DNA of 64,000 nucleotides from Nemorincola caseinilytica (GTDB taxonomy: Bacteria > Bacteroidota > Bacteroidia > Chitinophagales > Chitinophagaceae). Numbering within the stretch: the first letter of the stretch is position 1; each line of letters begins with the position of its first letter. Made by a program: the position numbers and the translations under genes. This document shows, piece by piece, positions 1 through 8,278 of the stretch. Location: NCBI RefSeq assembly GCF_039540515.1, contig NZ_BAABFA010000024.1, positions 186,001 through 250,000 on the forward strand. Reading direction: 5' to 3'. The notes beneath the pieces were generated by a model. The model was not told the origin of the DNA and ran no database searches. It saw only the letters and a program-made list of their open reading frames with translations.

Positions 1-465
1 GAGAATAGGCTGAAGATAGCCAAGCTGGAGACCGGGCTGCAACAGGGCCTGAAGGAGAAACAGATACAGATCACCGAGCTGGAGCGGCAGAACAAGCGTA
101 CCGAGCGCATTCTGTACATAGCATCGGTATGCATATTGCTTATGGTCATGGCGGTCATCACCCGCAAATTCATGGCACAGAAGCAGCGCAACAAGTTGCT
201 GGCACAGGAACGTAAGAAGAACCTGGAACGTATAGAGAAACAGAAAGAGGTAATGAGCGATATAGCCTATGCTCACTCGCACGATGTTAGCGGCCAGGTA
301 GCCACCATCCTCGGACTTACCGATGTTTTTGACCTTCAGAACTATGCACACCCCGACAATAAGATAGTGATAGACGGTATAGCCGAGACCGCCCGCAAGC
401 TCGATATCATAGTGAAGGACATGATAGTGAAAGAGAACATGCTCAATAAAGACAAAAAGAGCTGA
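1..465 (+). CDS. C-terminal part of a sensor-like membrane protein (5' end outside window)
   Basis: The frame is open from base 1, so the N-terminus lies outside the window. The visible 154 residues start with a charged coiled-coil-like stretch, followed by a single hydrophobic segment (about residues 38-52, ILYIASVCILLMVMAVI). A second coiled coil leads into a histidine-kinase-like dimerisation helix containing IAYAHSHDVSGQVATILGL. Bacteroidota sensor kinases with periplasmic TPR repeats often carry a similar box (SHxxRxPLAxIxGL), so the missing part is probably TPR repeats (inference). The protein stops after the second helix of the four-helix bundle, and no HATPase domain follows. It therefore looks like a kinase-derived protein that cannot phosphorylate itself. 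It could act as a dimerisation partner or phosphotransfer module, or be a truncated gene. Confidence 0.6.
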   Translation, partial: ENRLKIAKLETGLQQGLKEKQIQITELERQNKRTERILYIASVCILLMVMAVITRKFMAQKQRNKLLAQERKKNLERIEKQKEVMSDIAYAHSHDVSGQVATILGLTDVFDLQNYAHPDNKIVIDGIAETARKLDIIVKDMIVKENMLNKDKKS

Positions 466-513
466 TACCCGCAGGCACAGCTCTTTGCATAAGTTCTTAC
501 TAGGGAATGAGCG

Positions 514-744
514 TTACTGGTTATCGCGCCACTCGTATACCCAGGCCGACTGTATCATTTCCAGGTGGCCCTCATTGCATTCTTCGCGCTTGCCCTCAAA
601 GCTAGGCAGCGTCAGCACCCACTCTATCAGGTCGGTGAAGCGTATGCGGTATATCTTGCTCTCGCCGAAGTCGTCTCCGAATTTCTCGTACAGTTTCAGT
701 GCTATGTCTTCGTGGTCATTCCACTTTATAGGCGGTTCGTACAT
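514..744 (-). CDS. iscX: IscX-like Fe-S cluster assembly protein
   Basis: A 76-residue acidic protein. It matches the small IscX/YfhJ family in layout: IKWNDHEDIALKLYEKF near the start, IRFTDLIEWVLTLPSFEG in the middle and an acidic end with HLEMIQSAWVYEW. In E. coli, IscX binds the cysteine desulfurase IscS and iron and modulates Fe-S cluster assembly in the cytoplasm. The gene lies 32 bases downstream of a [2Fe-2S] ferredoxin on the same strand, which reproduces the fdx-iscX order of isc operons. No iscS, iscU or hscA is present here, so the rest of the machinery must be elsewhere. Confidence 0.85.
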   Translation of the reverse strand: MYEPPIKWNDHEDIALKLYEKFGDDFGESKIYRIRFTDLIEWVLTLPSFEGKREECNEGHLEMIQSAWVYEWRDNQ

Positions 745-776
745 TGGTCTGTGTAGTTAAGCTGTTCTTACAAAGT

Positions 777-1112
777 TTATTCGCCATGTATCAGCGATTG
801 GTCGGGTATGCATACTTCCAGTTCGCCCACACCGTTCACCAGCACACACTGGCACCCCAGGCGCGAGGACAGGCGTGGGTTGCGGGCCCGGTCTATGAAA
901 TCCTCTTCACGGTCGCTCAGTTCGGGTACGAACTCGGCTCCCTTTTCCAGGTATATATGGCAGGTGCTGCATGCGCACACCATGCCACAGTTGTGGTGAA
1001 GCTCTATATTATTTTCAAGGGCCACCTCCAGTATGCTTTGGTCGGGCGCTACGTTCTCCACCGTTATCGGCTCAAGCCCCTTCTGGTCAAATTTGAATTT
1101 TATGGTATACAT
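777..1112 (-). CDS. fdx: [2Fe-2S] ferredoxin of the adrenodoxin/Isc type
   Basis: A 111-residue protein starting MYTIKFKFDQ. The cluster-binding cysteines are visible as HHNCGMVCACSTCHIYL (C-x5-C-x2-C pattern) and a later C in RLGCQCVLV, the arrangement of adrenodoxin/Isc ferredoxins. It probably donates electrons to Fe-S cluster assembly in the cytoplasm. I chose the ATG at 1112 because the frame upstream of it (back to 1184) gives a non-family, Cys-rich extension. The gene is followed 32 bases later by iscX, suggesting one transcript. Confidence 0.9.
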   Translation of the reverse strand: MYTIKFKFDQKGLEPITVENVAPDQSILEVALENNIELHHNCGMVCACSTCHIYLEKGAEFVPELSDREEDFIDRARNPRLSSRLGCQCVLVNGVGELEVCIPDQSLIHGE

Positions 1113-1210
1113 TATCGTTCTGGTATTCCGGCCGCAAAGGTAGCACATAGCGGCGCAACTTGTGCATATAGTGGCCAATGGCATTTGTTATCGGCTCATT
1201 GCTTATGCAA

Positions 1211-1249
1211 ATGCATATACCCCGTAGCGCCGCTACGGGGTATATGCAT
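1211..1249. repeat. Perfect 19-base inverted repeat with one central base
   Basis: The arms at 1211-1229 and 1231-1249 are exact reverse complements around one central C. The core is CCCGTAGC / GCTACGGG, also present in the palindrome at 14126-14155. It sits in the short gap between the VOC gene (ending at 1264) and fdx (starting at 1112), both on the minus strand. It could terminate the VOC transcript or be a dispersed repeat. Confidence 0.8.
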
Positions 1250-1263
1250 ATCTTGCTGGTACA

Positions 1264-1659
1264 TTACTGCAGTTTTCCACTGCTTGCAGGCTGCAGCATC
1301 CCGAACCGGTTGCCCTCGGTATCGTATGCTGTCACTGCCCATCCTATTCCGGGCACCTCCATTTTTTCGCCCTGTATGGTGCCTCCGTTCGCTTTTACTG
1401 TTTCTATGGCTGCGTCTATGTCGTCCACTTCCAGTGTACAGTCAAAGGTGGTTATCTTGTTATCGGCAGGGCGCTGGTACAGGCCTCCGTTTATACCCCG
1501 GCTGTCCGCAGGGCCGGTGTTAAGGCCCCAGTAGTCCATGCCGCCTTTCTCCTTGGTCATTATCATGTCTATTTTCCAGTCGAAGCATTTTTCGTAGAAT
1601 GTCTTCGCACGCATCACATCATCGGCCTGTATCTCGAAATGGATCACCCTGTTCGCCAT
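1264..1659 (-). CDS. VOC-family (glyoxalase/bleomycin-resistance fold) protein
   Basis: A 131-residue protein of typical single-chain VOC length. It opens with VIHFEIQADDVMRAKTFYEKCFDWKID and has a second beta-alpha-beta unit with CTLEVDDIDAAIETVKANGGTIQGEKMEVPGIGWAVTAYDTEGNRFGMLQP. These are the features of the paired VOC modules that build a metal-binding cleft. Members include glyoxalase I, dioxygenases and resistance proteins, and nothing in this sequence identifies the substrate. It is transcribed toward fdx, with a perfect inverted repeat between them. Confidence 0.8.
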   Translation of the reverse strand: MANRVIHFEIQADDVMRAKTFYEKCFDWKIDMIMTKEKGGMDYWGLNTGPADSRGINGGLYQRPADNKITTFDCTLEVDDIDAAIETVKANGGTIQGEKMEVPGIGWAVTAYDTEGNRFGMLQPASSGKLQ

Positions 1660-1712
1660 TGTCTGTTTTTTTAAGAAATGTTATTGAAAGAGTACTTTGC
1701 CGGGTGGGCAGG

Positions 1713-1886
1713 TCATTTTTTGCCTATACGCGCCACTAGCGCCACTATGCCCACTATCACTGCCAGCATTATGAATATACCGAAACCCATACCTGCCTGG
1801 AAGATGTCGCCCACCAGTTCGCAGGAGCTTAGCAGTATGGTCATAGAGGTCAGAAGAACGAGGACGATGCTGATATTGTTTTTCAT
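1713..1886 (-). CDS. Small (57-residue) lipoprotein/membrane protein
   Basis: A short frame from the ATG at 1886 to the TGA at 1713. It starts MKNNISIVLVLLTSM and has a lipobox-like LLSSC at residues 19-23. ELVGDIFQAG follows, and then a strongly hydrophobic second segment (GFGIFIMLAVIVGIVALVA) with a basic tail. Small proteins with the CELVGDIFxAG motif plus one membrane helix occur in Bacteroidota, from memory, and are sometimes given a misleading phosphatidate cytidylyltransferase label. Function unknown. The layout predicts a lipid-anchored or double-spanning membrane peptide. Confidence 0.65.
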   Translation of the reverse strand: MKNNISIVLVLLTSMTILLSSCELVGDIFQAGMGFGIFIMLAVIVGIVALVARIGKK

Positions 1887-2024
1887 AGCATGTTGTTTTT
1901 AGGGTGGTCGTAAGTGTTGTCTATACAAAGTTGGCCCCATTATGGCCGTACATCATTATATGTTCTGTACAATAAATTACAAGATCCTCACCTTCGTATG
2001 ATGCACTTTTTATACATTGTGTAC

Positions 2025-2864
2025 ATGAAATGGTCTCGCATCCTCTCGTTATCCATCCTCTGCCTTACTGCCGTGGCCGCCTCTGCGCAGACAATAGTTG
2101 TCGGTACCTTCAACCTGCGCTATGCCAATGCGCACGACACAGGCGACCTGTGGGAAGACAGGTTGCCGATGGTCGCCGATATCGTCCGGTTCCATGAGTT
2201 CGATATACTGGGCACACAGGAAGGCCTGCACCGCCAGTTGGTAGATGTATACAAGACCTGCGAAAAATATGAATTCTATGGAGTAGGCCGCGACGATGGC
2301 GCCGAGGTAGGCGAGCATTCGGCCATATTCTACCGGGCCGACCGTTTTAGGGCAGTGGATAAAGGAGATTTTTGGCTGTCCGCAACTCCCGATAGACCAT
2401 CATTTGGTTGGGATGCAAAATGCTGCAAACGATTGTGCACATGGGTAAAGCTCTATGACAGGCAGGCGCAGCAGGCTGTTTGGGTCTTCAATGCCCATTA
2501 CGACCATGAGGGGCAGCAGGCCCGCCGCGAAAGCAGCAAACTGGTACTGAGAAAGATAGAAGAGATGGCCCAGGGCGATAAGGTGATATTGATGGGCGAC
2601 CTGAATGCCACCCGCGATAGCGAGCCATATGGCCTTATTGCCCGTTCGGGCCTCCTGAAGGACAGCTATTCGCTGGCCACTGCAAAACTGGAAGGCAACC
2701 CATCCTATCATGCCTTCGGTAAGCAGCTAAAGGGGAGCGATGTCATAGATCATATCTTCATCAAAGGCAAATTCAAGGTGGCCCGGTGGAGCATACTCAG
2801 CAATTCTTTCCACGGGAAATTCCCATCCGATCATTTCCCCGTCATGGCCGAGCTGCAATATTGA
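2025..2864 (+). CDS. Secreted endonuclease/exonuclease/phosphatase-family protein
   Basis: A signal peptide (MKWSRILSLSILCLTAVAASAQ) is followed by an EEP-fold domain. Visible motifs are GTFNLRY, the metal-binding glutamate in ILGTQEG, NAHYDHEGQQAR, GDLNATRDSEPY and the final SDHFPVMAEL with the catalytic His-Asp pair. The length of about 280 residues is normal for this family. Secreted Bacteroidota members act on nucleic acids, sugar phosphates or phospholipid headgroups, and the substrate cannot be told here. I chose the ATG at 2025 because it gives a clean signal peptide; the frame extends upstream to 1914. The gene appears to stand alone. Confidence 0.85.
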   Translation: MKWSRILSLSILCLTAVAASAQTIVVGTFNLRYANAHDTGDLWEDRLPMVADIVRFHEFDILGTQEGLHRQLVDVYKTCEKYEFYGVGRDDGAEVGEHSAIFYRADRFRAVDKGDFWLSATPDRPSFGWDAKCCKRLCTWVKLYDRQAQQAVWVFNAHYDHEGQQARRESSKLVLRKIEEMAQGDKVILMGDLNATRDSEPYGLIARSGLLKDSYSLATAKLEGNPSYHAFGKQLKGSDVIDHIFIKGKFKVARWSILSNSFHGKFPSDHFPVMAELQY

Positions 2865-2915
2865 TCGCCGCTGCGCTTTTTGCCCTAATATTGATCATCT
2901 AAGCTATACTACAAG

Positions 2916-3941
2916 ATGATACAGACCGAAATGGCCATAATAGGCGATATGATAGTGCACCGCGTAGGCGACGACGAAGCAAAGGCCGTGCTGAACAATG
3001 ATGTGGCCCAGGTAGGCGATGACGATGAGGCAGCCCTCTTCCGCCGCATGTTCCTCAAGCCTTTTACTACCCATTCATCCACCTTCGAGTTCTCGCATCC
3101 TGTAGATGTAGAGTACAATGTGCTCTTCAAGCTGGCCAAGGCCATACACGAGGGCGAAGACCTGGGGGAATGCTCCCGCGATATAGCCCGCCACCTGGTG
3201 TCGGTATCGAAGCACCCCAATATAAAGGAGGGCGATCTCTTCATAGCCCGGTTCGATGATATAGGCTTTGGCGGCAAGCATTATCAGGGCCTTGGTATCT
3301 ATAAATTCGAGGACAAGGACAGCTACCTCGAGGTGTCGGCTACAGGCAAACAGGTAAAGTACACGCTGAAAAAGGGCATAGGCGGCCGCAAGCCCGATAA
3401 GGCCTGCCTGGTGCTTTTTACCGACGAGCCATATACGCTACTCATAATAGACAACAGCAATACCGAGACCGATTACTGGCAGAACGAGTTCATAAAGCAT
3501 CGCCCCAAGAGCGATTTTGTGAACAATACCAACGATGTGATGGGTATGGCCCGCACCTTCATCACCGAGCAGATACCCCAGGTATACGAGGTGTCCAAGG
3601 CCGACCAGATAGACTTCATGAACCGCTCTGTGAACTACTTCAAAACGCATGAGGTCTTTGACAAAAAGGAATTCGAGAAAGAGGTCTTTCATCACGAGGA
3701 GCTCATAAAGAACTTCCGCAAGTTCGATAAGACCTACCGCGAGGAGAACGAGCTGGATGTGGCCGATAGCTTCGAGATATCGCAGCAGTCGGTAAAGAAA
3801 CAGGCCCGCATCTTCAAAAGCGTGCTGAAGCTGGATAAGAATTTCCACATATATATTCACGGCGACCGAGAGCTCATAGAGCAGGGTACAGACAGCCAGG
3901 GCCGCAAATACTACAAGATATACTACGAGCAGGAAAGCTAG
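2916..3941 (+). CDS. NdpA-type nucleoid-associated protein (37-kDa family)
   Basis: A 341-residue protein with the layout of the 37-kDa nucleoid-associated family (NdpA/YejK). The N-terminal part includes IVHRVGDDEA, LFRRMFLKPF and FSHPVDVEYNVLFKLAKAIHEG. The middle has LFIARFDDIGF, and the C-terminal half is the charged region with GRKYYKIYYEQES at the end. Family members associate with the nucleoid; in Bacteroidota they are often found in accessory regions. The stop codon at 3939-3941 is one base from the stop of the convergent mutS2 gene, so the two transcripts must overlap or use terminators inside each other. Confidence 0.8.
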   Translation: MIQTEMAIIGDMIVHRVGDDEAKAVLNNDVAQVGDDDEAALFRRMFLKPFTTHSSTFEFSHPVDVEYNVLFKLAKAIHEGEDLGECSRDIARHLVSVSKHPNIKEGDLFIARFDDIGFGGKHYQGLGIYKFEDKDSYLEVSATGKQVKYTLKKGIGGRKPDKACLVLFTDEPYTLLIIDNSNTETDYWQNEFIKHRPKSDFVNNTNDVMGMARTFITEQIPQVYEVSKADQIDFMNRSVNYFKTHEVFDKKEFEKEVFHHEELIKNFRKFDKTYREENELDVADSFEISQQSVKKQARIFKSVLKLDKNFHIYIHGDRELIEQGTDSQGRKYYKIYYEQES

Positions 3942-3942
3942 G

Positions 3943-6054
3943 TCATTTCTCTGCCTTTTGTTTCTTCTTCCTCACCACCACCCACTCTTCTATGTTCACG
4001 TTGAAGGGCATTTTGCCTATCAGCACCACAGCGCGTTTATCGCGCAGGCTTTGCAGCGTGCCCACCTGGTGATTGGCCTGGTGGCGCACCAGGTCGCCGG
4101 GCTGGGGTGTGCCGCCTACGGTATCATAGGTCTTATCGGCCTTCTTCGCTGCCGATGCATTGGCCTGTATCTGCTTCTTGCGGAACAGCACATTCTCTGC
4201 TGCGTTTATCACCTCCTGCTTGTTCTCGGTCTTCTTCCAGTCGTGTATTATCTGTTTGAACTTGCGCTCCGTATCGCGCAGGTAGTCCAGTTCTTCCTTC
4301 TTTACCTTGTTCTGCAGTTTCAGCGTCTCGTACTCATGGCGGCGCTTCTCCTTGTTGGTCGCCTCCTCATAGTGCTTGCGCAGGCGTTCGTTCTCCTTTA
4401 GCAGCTTGTCCAGCTCTTTTTCCTTGTCGGTCAGTTTCACGCTCTGCTGCTCTGCCTGGTGCAGCATCTTATCCAGCTTGAAGTGCTCTCGCTGTGTCAG
4501 TTGCCTGGCCCTGTCTATCACGCTCTGCGGCAGGCCGCTGCGCTGCGCTATCGCAAAGGTGTACGAGCTGCCCGGCTTGCCTATGTTCAGCCTGTACAAG
4601 GGTTCCAGCCGCTCCTCGTCAAATGTCATAGCACCGTTGATGATGCCGCGCACCTTGCCCGCCATCACTTTCAGGTTCAGGTAGTGGGTGGTTATTATAC
4701 CCAGGGCGTGTTTGTGTGCCAGATCCTCTACTATAGCCTCGGCAAATGCCCCGCCCAGGTTCGGGTCCGATCCGCTGCCCAGCTCATCTATGAAGAACAG
4801 GGTCTTGCCATCGGCAAAATCCATGAAGTGCTTCATGTGCTGCAGGTGGGCGCTATAGGTGCTCAGTTCATGCTCTATAGATTGTGTATCGCCTATCTGC
4901 ACCATTATCTGCCTGAATATGCCCATCTCAGATGTCTCTGCGGCCGGTATCAGCAGCCCGGCCTGCACCATCAGTTGCAGTAGTCCTGCCGTCTTCATGG
5001 CCACTGTTTTACCACCGGCATTGGGGCCGCTTATTATCAGTATGCGCTGTTGCCTGTCCAGTCGTAGGTTCAGCGGTATGGTGGGTTTATTGTGCTGCCT
5101 GTTGTACAAGTATAGCAGGGGGTGGTATGCCTTCTCCAGGTTTATGCCGGGGTGCTGGCTCAGTATGGGCATACCTGCGTTCATGTCTATGGCCAGCAGT
5201 GCGCGTGCGCGTATATGGTCGTACACCCCGCACAGGTGGTAGTAGCTTTCCAGGTGTGCCGCATATACCGATACATCTTTTGTGGCCTGCGCCAGTATAC
5301 GCTGTATCTCCCGCGCCTCGGCACGCTCCAGCGAAAAAATCTCGTTGTTCAGTTCCGTCGTTTCCTCCGGCTCTATAAATACGGTCTTTTGCGTATCGCT
5401 CTCGCCGTGCAGTATACCTTTTACTATGCGTTTGTACTCTGCCAGTACAGCGGCCGTGCGCCTGCCGTTCAGGAAGCTCTCTCCTATATCGGCCAGGTAG
5501 CCTGCCTTGTTCCATTTGCGCAGCACGCTTTCAAATACCCTGCGTGCCTCGTTGCGCACCCGGCCCAGGTCGGCGCGTATGCTCATCAGCTCGCGCGATG
5601 CGTTGTCGCGCACCATGCCTGTCTCATCTATCACCGCCGTTATGGTCTCTGCTATCTTCTTCTCATAGGTCACCTTATCGCTCAGCGCCCGCAGCACGGG
5701 AAACAGGTCATTGTTCTTCTTGAACCACAGCAGTATATCGCGTATCGACAGCGCCAACTGGTGAACGGATAGTAGTTGTTCTCCCGAGAGCACACCGCCC
5801 GGTATGGCCAGCAGCCGCAGCTCCTTGGTCATATTCCGTGTATGGTCGTTGGGAAAATGGTCGCCGCTCGTCAGTATGTTCTTATACTCCAGTGCCTGTT
5901 GCAGTTCGCGCTGGGCATGGTCCTTGTGTGTATGTATACGCATATTCGCCACACGTTCGCGTGCGGCATCTGTGCGGCATTTCTGCATTAGCAGGTCGCA
6001 CACCTTATTGAATTCCAGGGCTTCTATGGCATTGGCCGGGTATAGCTGCATCAT
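3943..6054 (-). CDS. mutS2: MutS2-family ATPase lacking a C-terminal Smr domain
   Basis: A 703-residue protein with the MutS2 order: N-terminal clamp/core helices, then the ABC-type ATPase. The Walker A motif GPNAGGKT is near residue 340, the ABC/Walker B stretch LFFIDELGSGSDP near residue 415, and the family TTHYLNLK follows. A long charged coiled coil (about residues 520-620) and a small KOW-like end (GDLVRHQANHQVGTLQSL) come next. Standard MutS2 proteins end in an endonuclease Smr domain of about 80 residues. Here the protein stops after VVVRKKKQ, so Smr is absent. MutS2 acts on recombination intermediates and collided ribosomes in other bacteria. Without Smr, a structural or ribosome-splitting role is more likely than cutting (inference). 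Confidence 0.88.
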   Translation of the reverse strand: MMQLYPANAIEALEFNKVCDLLMQKCRTDAARERVANMRIHTHKDHAQRELQQALEYKNILTSGDHFPNDHTRNMTKELRLLAIPGGVLSGEQLLSVHQLALSIRDILLWFKKNNDLFPVLRALSDKVTYEKKIAETITAVIDETGMVRDNASRELMSIRADLGRVRNEARRVFESVLRKWNKAGYLADIGESFLNGRRTAAVLAEYKRIVKGILHGESDTQKTVFIEPEETTELNNEIFSLERAEAREIQRILAQATKDVSVYAAHLESYYHLCGVYDHIRARALLAIDMNAGMPILSQHPGINLEKAYHPLLYLYNRQHNKPTIPLNLRLDRQQRILIISGPNAGGKTVAMKTAGLLQLMVQAGLLIPAAETSEMGIFRQIMVQIGDTQSIEHELSTYSAHLQHMKHFMDFADGKTLFFIDELGSGSDPNLGGAFAEAIVEDLAHKHALGIITTHYLNLKVMAGKVRGIINGAMTFDEERLEPLYRLNIGKPGSSYTFAIAQRSGLPQSVIDRARQLTQREHFKLDKMLHQAEQQSVKLTDKEKELDKLLKENERLRKHYEEATNKEKRRHEYETLKLQNKVKKEELDYLRDTERKFKQIIHDWKKTENKQEVINAAENVLFRKKQIQANASAAKKADKTYDTVGGTPQPGDLVRHQANHQVGTLQSLRDKRAVVLIGKMPFNVNIEEWVVVRKKKQKAEK

Positions 6055-6148
6055 TTCCTCGTCTCATGGTCGCATCAGCGACAGGGCGCAAAATTACGGC
6101 ATAGGCGCGAACCTTGGAAAGAGGATGGGATATAGCGCTGCGGATGTG

Positions 6149-6841
6149 CTAATATTCGGTACGGCGCTCGTTGTCTTTGCTGTGGAGTATCAATTTATTG
6201 CCATCTAGTCTCACTTTGGTATCATAGGCCAATGATGCGCAGCAGCGTGGGTCATCTTTTGTATAACACGAAGATGTGCCGGTCAATAGACCATTTTCTA
6301 TTCCCGTTGCGCGGAAGTAGCCTCCATATTCGTCACAGCCACATATATCACCATCAGAAGTAACAGAATTCAGTTGATAATGCCCGCCAATGTTCTCATA
6401 TAAGAAAATGTCCTGCGATGCCATATTGCCACCGCCACCACCTCCTTCCGTATGTACGCTTATCGCCAGGTCGGCGGTACCATCGTTGTTGAGGTCTCCA
6501 TGCAGTAGAGCGCTGGCTCCACAAAATTCTTGTGGCTTTTTAGGGATGGAAATCGCTATCAGGTAGCCATCGTATCTGTCTTCTTTTGTCGGTATGGCAT
6601 AGTAGGTCATTTCCAGCAGTGTATCAGAATTCTCCTCCTCCAGCCGTGCTTTGCTGCCATATTCTTTTTGGTAATGATCTTTTATCTCCTGCAGCACATC
6701 TATCGGGATGGTAGATATCTCTGCGGTCCGGGATGTGCCTATGGTATCTGCATGGCCGCTATTCCCTGATGATGGGCCACCCGGCCCATCACACCCGCAT
6801 AGGTATAAAATGACCGCTACAGTAATGCAGATGTTCCTCAT
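6149..6841 (-). CDS. Lipoprotein with a GDLNNDGTAD motif, function unknown
   Basis: A 230-residue protein with a short signal and lipobox (VAVILYLCGC, Cys around residue 17), then a Gly/Ser-rich linker. The middle contains GDLNNDGTADLAISVHTEGGGGGG. The D-x-N-x-D-G-x-x-D core resembles the calcium-binding loops of FG-GAP and dockerin-like proteins. Three clustered cysteines (CGCDEYGG, CCASLAYD) suggest disulfides. I recognise no enzymatic motif. The gene is transcribed away from the propeller gene, and about 140 AT-rich bases separate the two start regions. Confidence 0.6.
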   Translation of the reverse strand: MRNICITVAVILYLCGCDGPGGPSSGNSGHADTIGTSRTAEISTIPIDVLQEIKDHYQKEYGSKARLEEENSDTLLEMTYYAIPTKEDRYDGYLIAISIPKKPQEFCGASALLHGDLNNDGTADLAISVHTEGGGGGGNMASQDIFLYENIGGHYQLNSVTSDGDICGCDEYGGYFRATGIENGLLTGTSSCYTKDDPRCCASLAYDTKVRLDGNKLILHSKDNERRTEY

Positions 6842-6981
6842 TTGTCCATTCTTTTTACAATGTTCTAAATTACAGATATTGTTCTGAAAGATATGCTCGT
6901 TGCAAAATGTATCTCTATTGCGTTCTTTGATAAACTAAGAAGATAGTTTATATTTGGACTATAATTATAGTTTTGATAGAA

Positions 6982-8061
6982 ATGAGATCCATATTTTCGG
7001 TCGCGATATGCTTATCCATTAGCTTCGTATGCGCTTCGGGTAATGCATGGGCAAACGTTCCCGGCCTTATAACTACAGGCGATACTGTAAAGGCCATAGA
7101 CACAAGTGCATGGTATGTCTTTCAGGATAGGAACAACAATTATTGGTTCGGCTCTGACGGCAATGGTGTATACCGATACGACGGTACACACACCATTCAT
7201 TACTTCACAGGCAATGGCCTGTGCAACGACCGTGTTCGGGGTATACAGGGAGATAGCCTGGGTAATGTATACATCAATACCTGCAATGGTATCAGCAGAT
7301 ACGATGGCCGAACCCTTACGACATTAAAAGCCATTCCGGCAGATCGCCTCCCCGATGCCGGCTGGCGCCTGCACACCGGCGACCTCTGGTTCGCAGGCCC
7401 GCAGGACTCCGGGGTCGTATACCGCTACGATGGCAGCACATTGTATCGCCTGCGTTTCCCGAAACTGAAGGTGGCAGAGGACTTCATTGCCACCCACCCA
7501 CGGGAGCGATTCCCGGCTATGGTATTCAACCCCTACGATGTTTACAGCATTTATCGCGACCGCAGGGGGCACTTATGGTTCGGTACGGGTATGCTGGGAG
7601 TGTGCCGATACGATGGCAACACCTTTGCCTGGATACCCGAGGACGAGCTGGGGCTCAGTGCTATCGCTTATGGCGTTCGTGCTACCATAGAGGACAGGCA
7701 GGGTAGGTTCTGGTTCTCCAATACCATGCACCGCTTCCTTATACATCGCAATGCCAATGGTACTATCGGCTATACCATGGAAAAAGGCATAGGTGATGCC
7801 GATGCACAGCACCCCGCAGGGCATTCCTACTTCATGTCCGCCCTGGAAGATAAGAACGGCGATATATGGATGGTGACCTATAACGAAGGCATCTGGCGGT
7901 ACAACGGTAATAGCATGACACGATACGACATAAAGAGCAAGGGCAAAAATGCTACTACCTTCACCATATACAAAGACCGGCAGGGCCGGTTATGGGTAGG
8001 TACCCATGCTGCAGGGCCATACCTGTTCAATGGTAAGACGTTCGAACCTTTCACACTCTAG
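6982..8061 (+). CDS. Secreted beta-propeller protein (two-component-regulator propeller repeats)
   Basis: A 359-residue protein with a signal peptide (MRSIFSVAICLSISFVCASGNAWA) followed by propeller blades. Each blade repeats a D-R-x-G-x-x-W-F-G-(T/S) and Y-D-G pattern, for example DRNNNYWFGSDGNGVYRYDG, DRRGHLWFGTGMLGVCRYDG and DRQGRLWVGTHAAGPYLFNG. These are the Reg_prop repeats found in the periplasmic part of Bacteroidota hybrid two-component systems. Here the protein ends after the propeller, with no membrane helix, kinase or DNA-binding domain, so it is a stand-alone extracytoplasmic propeller. The ATG at 6982 is preferred over an in-frame TTG at 6973 because it gives a better signal peptide. 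Confidence 0.75.
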   Translation: MRSIFSVAICLSISFVCASGNAWANVPGLITTGDTVKAIDTSAWYVFQDRNNNYWFGSDGNGVYRYDGTHTIHYFTGNGLCNDRVRGIQGDSLGNVYINTCNGISRYDGRTLTTLKAIPADRLPDAGWRLHTGDLWFAGPQDSGVVYRYDGSTLYRLRFPKLKVAEDFIATHPRERFPAMVFNPYDVYSIYRDRRGHLWFGTGMLGVCRYDGNTFAWIPEDELGLSAIAYGVRATIEDRQGRFWFSNTMHRFLIHRNANGTIGYTMEKGIGDADAQHPAGHSYFMSALEDKNGDIWMVTYNEGIWRYNGNSMTRYDIKSKGKNATTFTIYKDRQGRLWVGTHAAGPYLFNGKTFEPFTL

Positions 8062-8278
8062 AGATACCATATACAGGCTATGCTGGTCCATTGCTAGCCT
8101 ATCTTGAATTAATAACACAGGGGACGAGGGGAAATAACAATATCTTTTCATTTTAAGGGATATTGATCTTTGCATTTCTATTTGAATAACGATATAGCAA
8201 TAATAATTTTCTTGTAATTGAGTATGATACACTTTTTTCAATAAAATTTTATATCTTTAAAGTGTTTACAAATTTCAT
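8062..8278. other. AT-rich leader region of the TIR-STING island
   Basis: This 217-base stretch has no gene. Base composition drops visibly compared with the region before 8060, and it ends with runs such as CAATAAAATTTTATATCTTTAAAG just before the ATG at 8279. TATCTTTA at about 8252-8259 resembles the Bacteroidota -7 box TAnnTTTG with one mismatch, but I see no good partner -33 box. It probably contains the island promoter. Confidence 0.4.

Noticed and set aside
744..1523. 259-residue plus-strand frame across fdx and the VOC gene
   Set aside because: It is the complement of two well-supported minus-strand genes, has no family-like motifs, and reads as low-quality Cys/Arg/Tyr-rich text.
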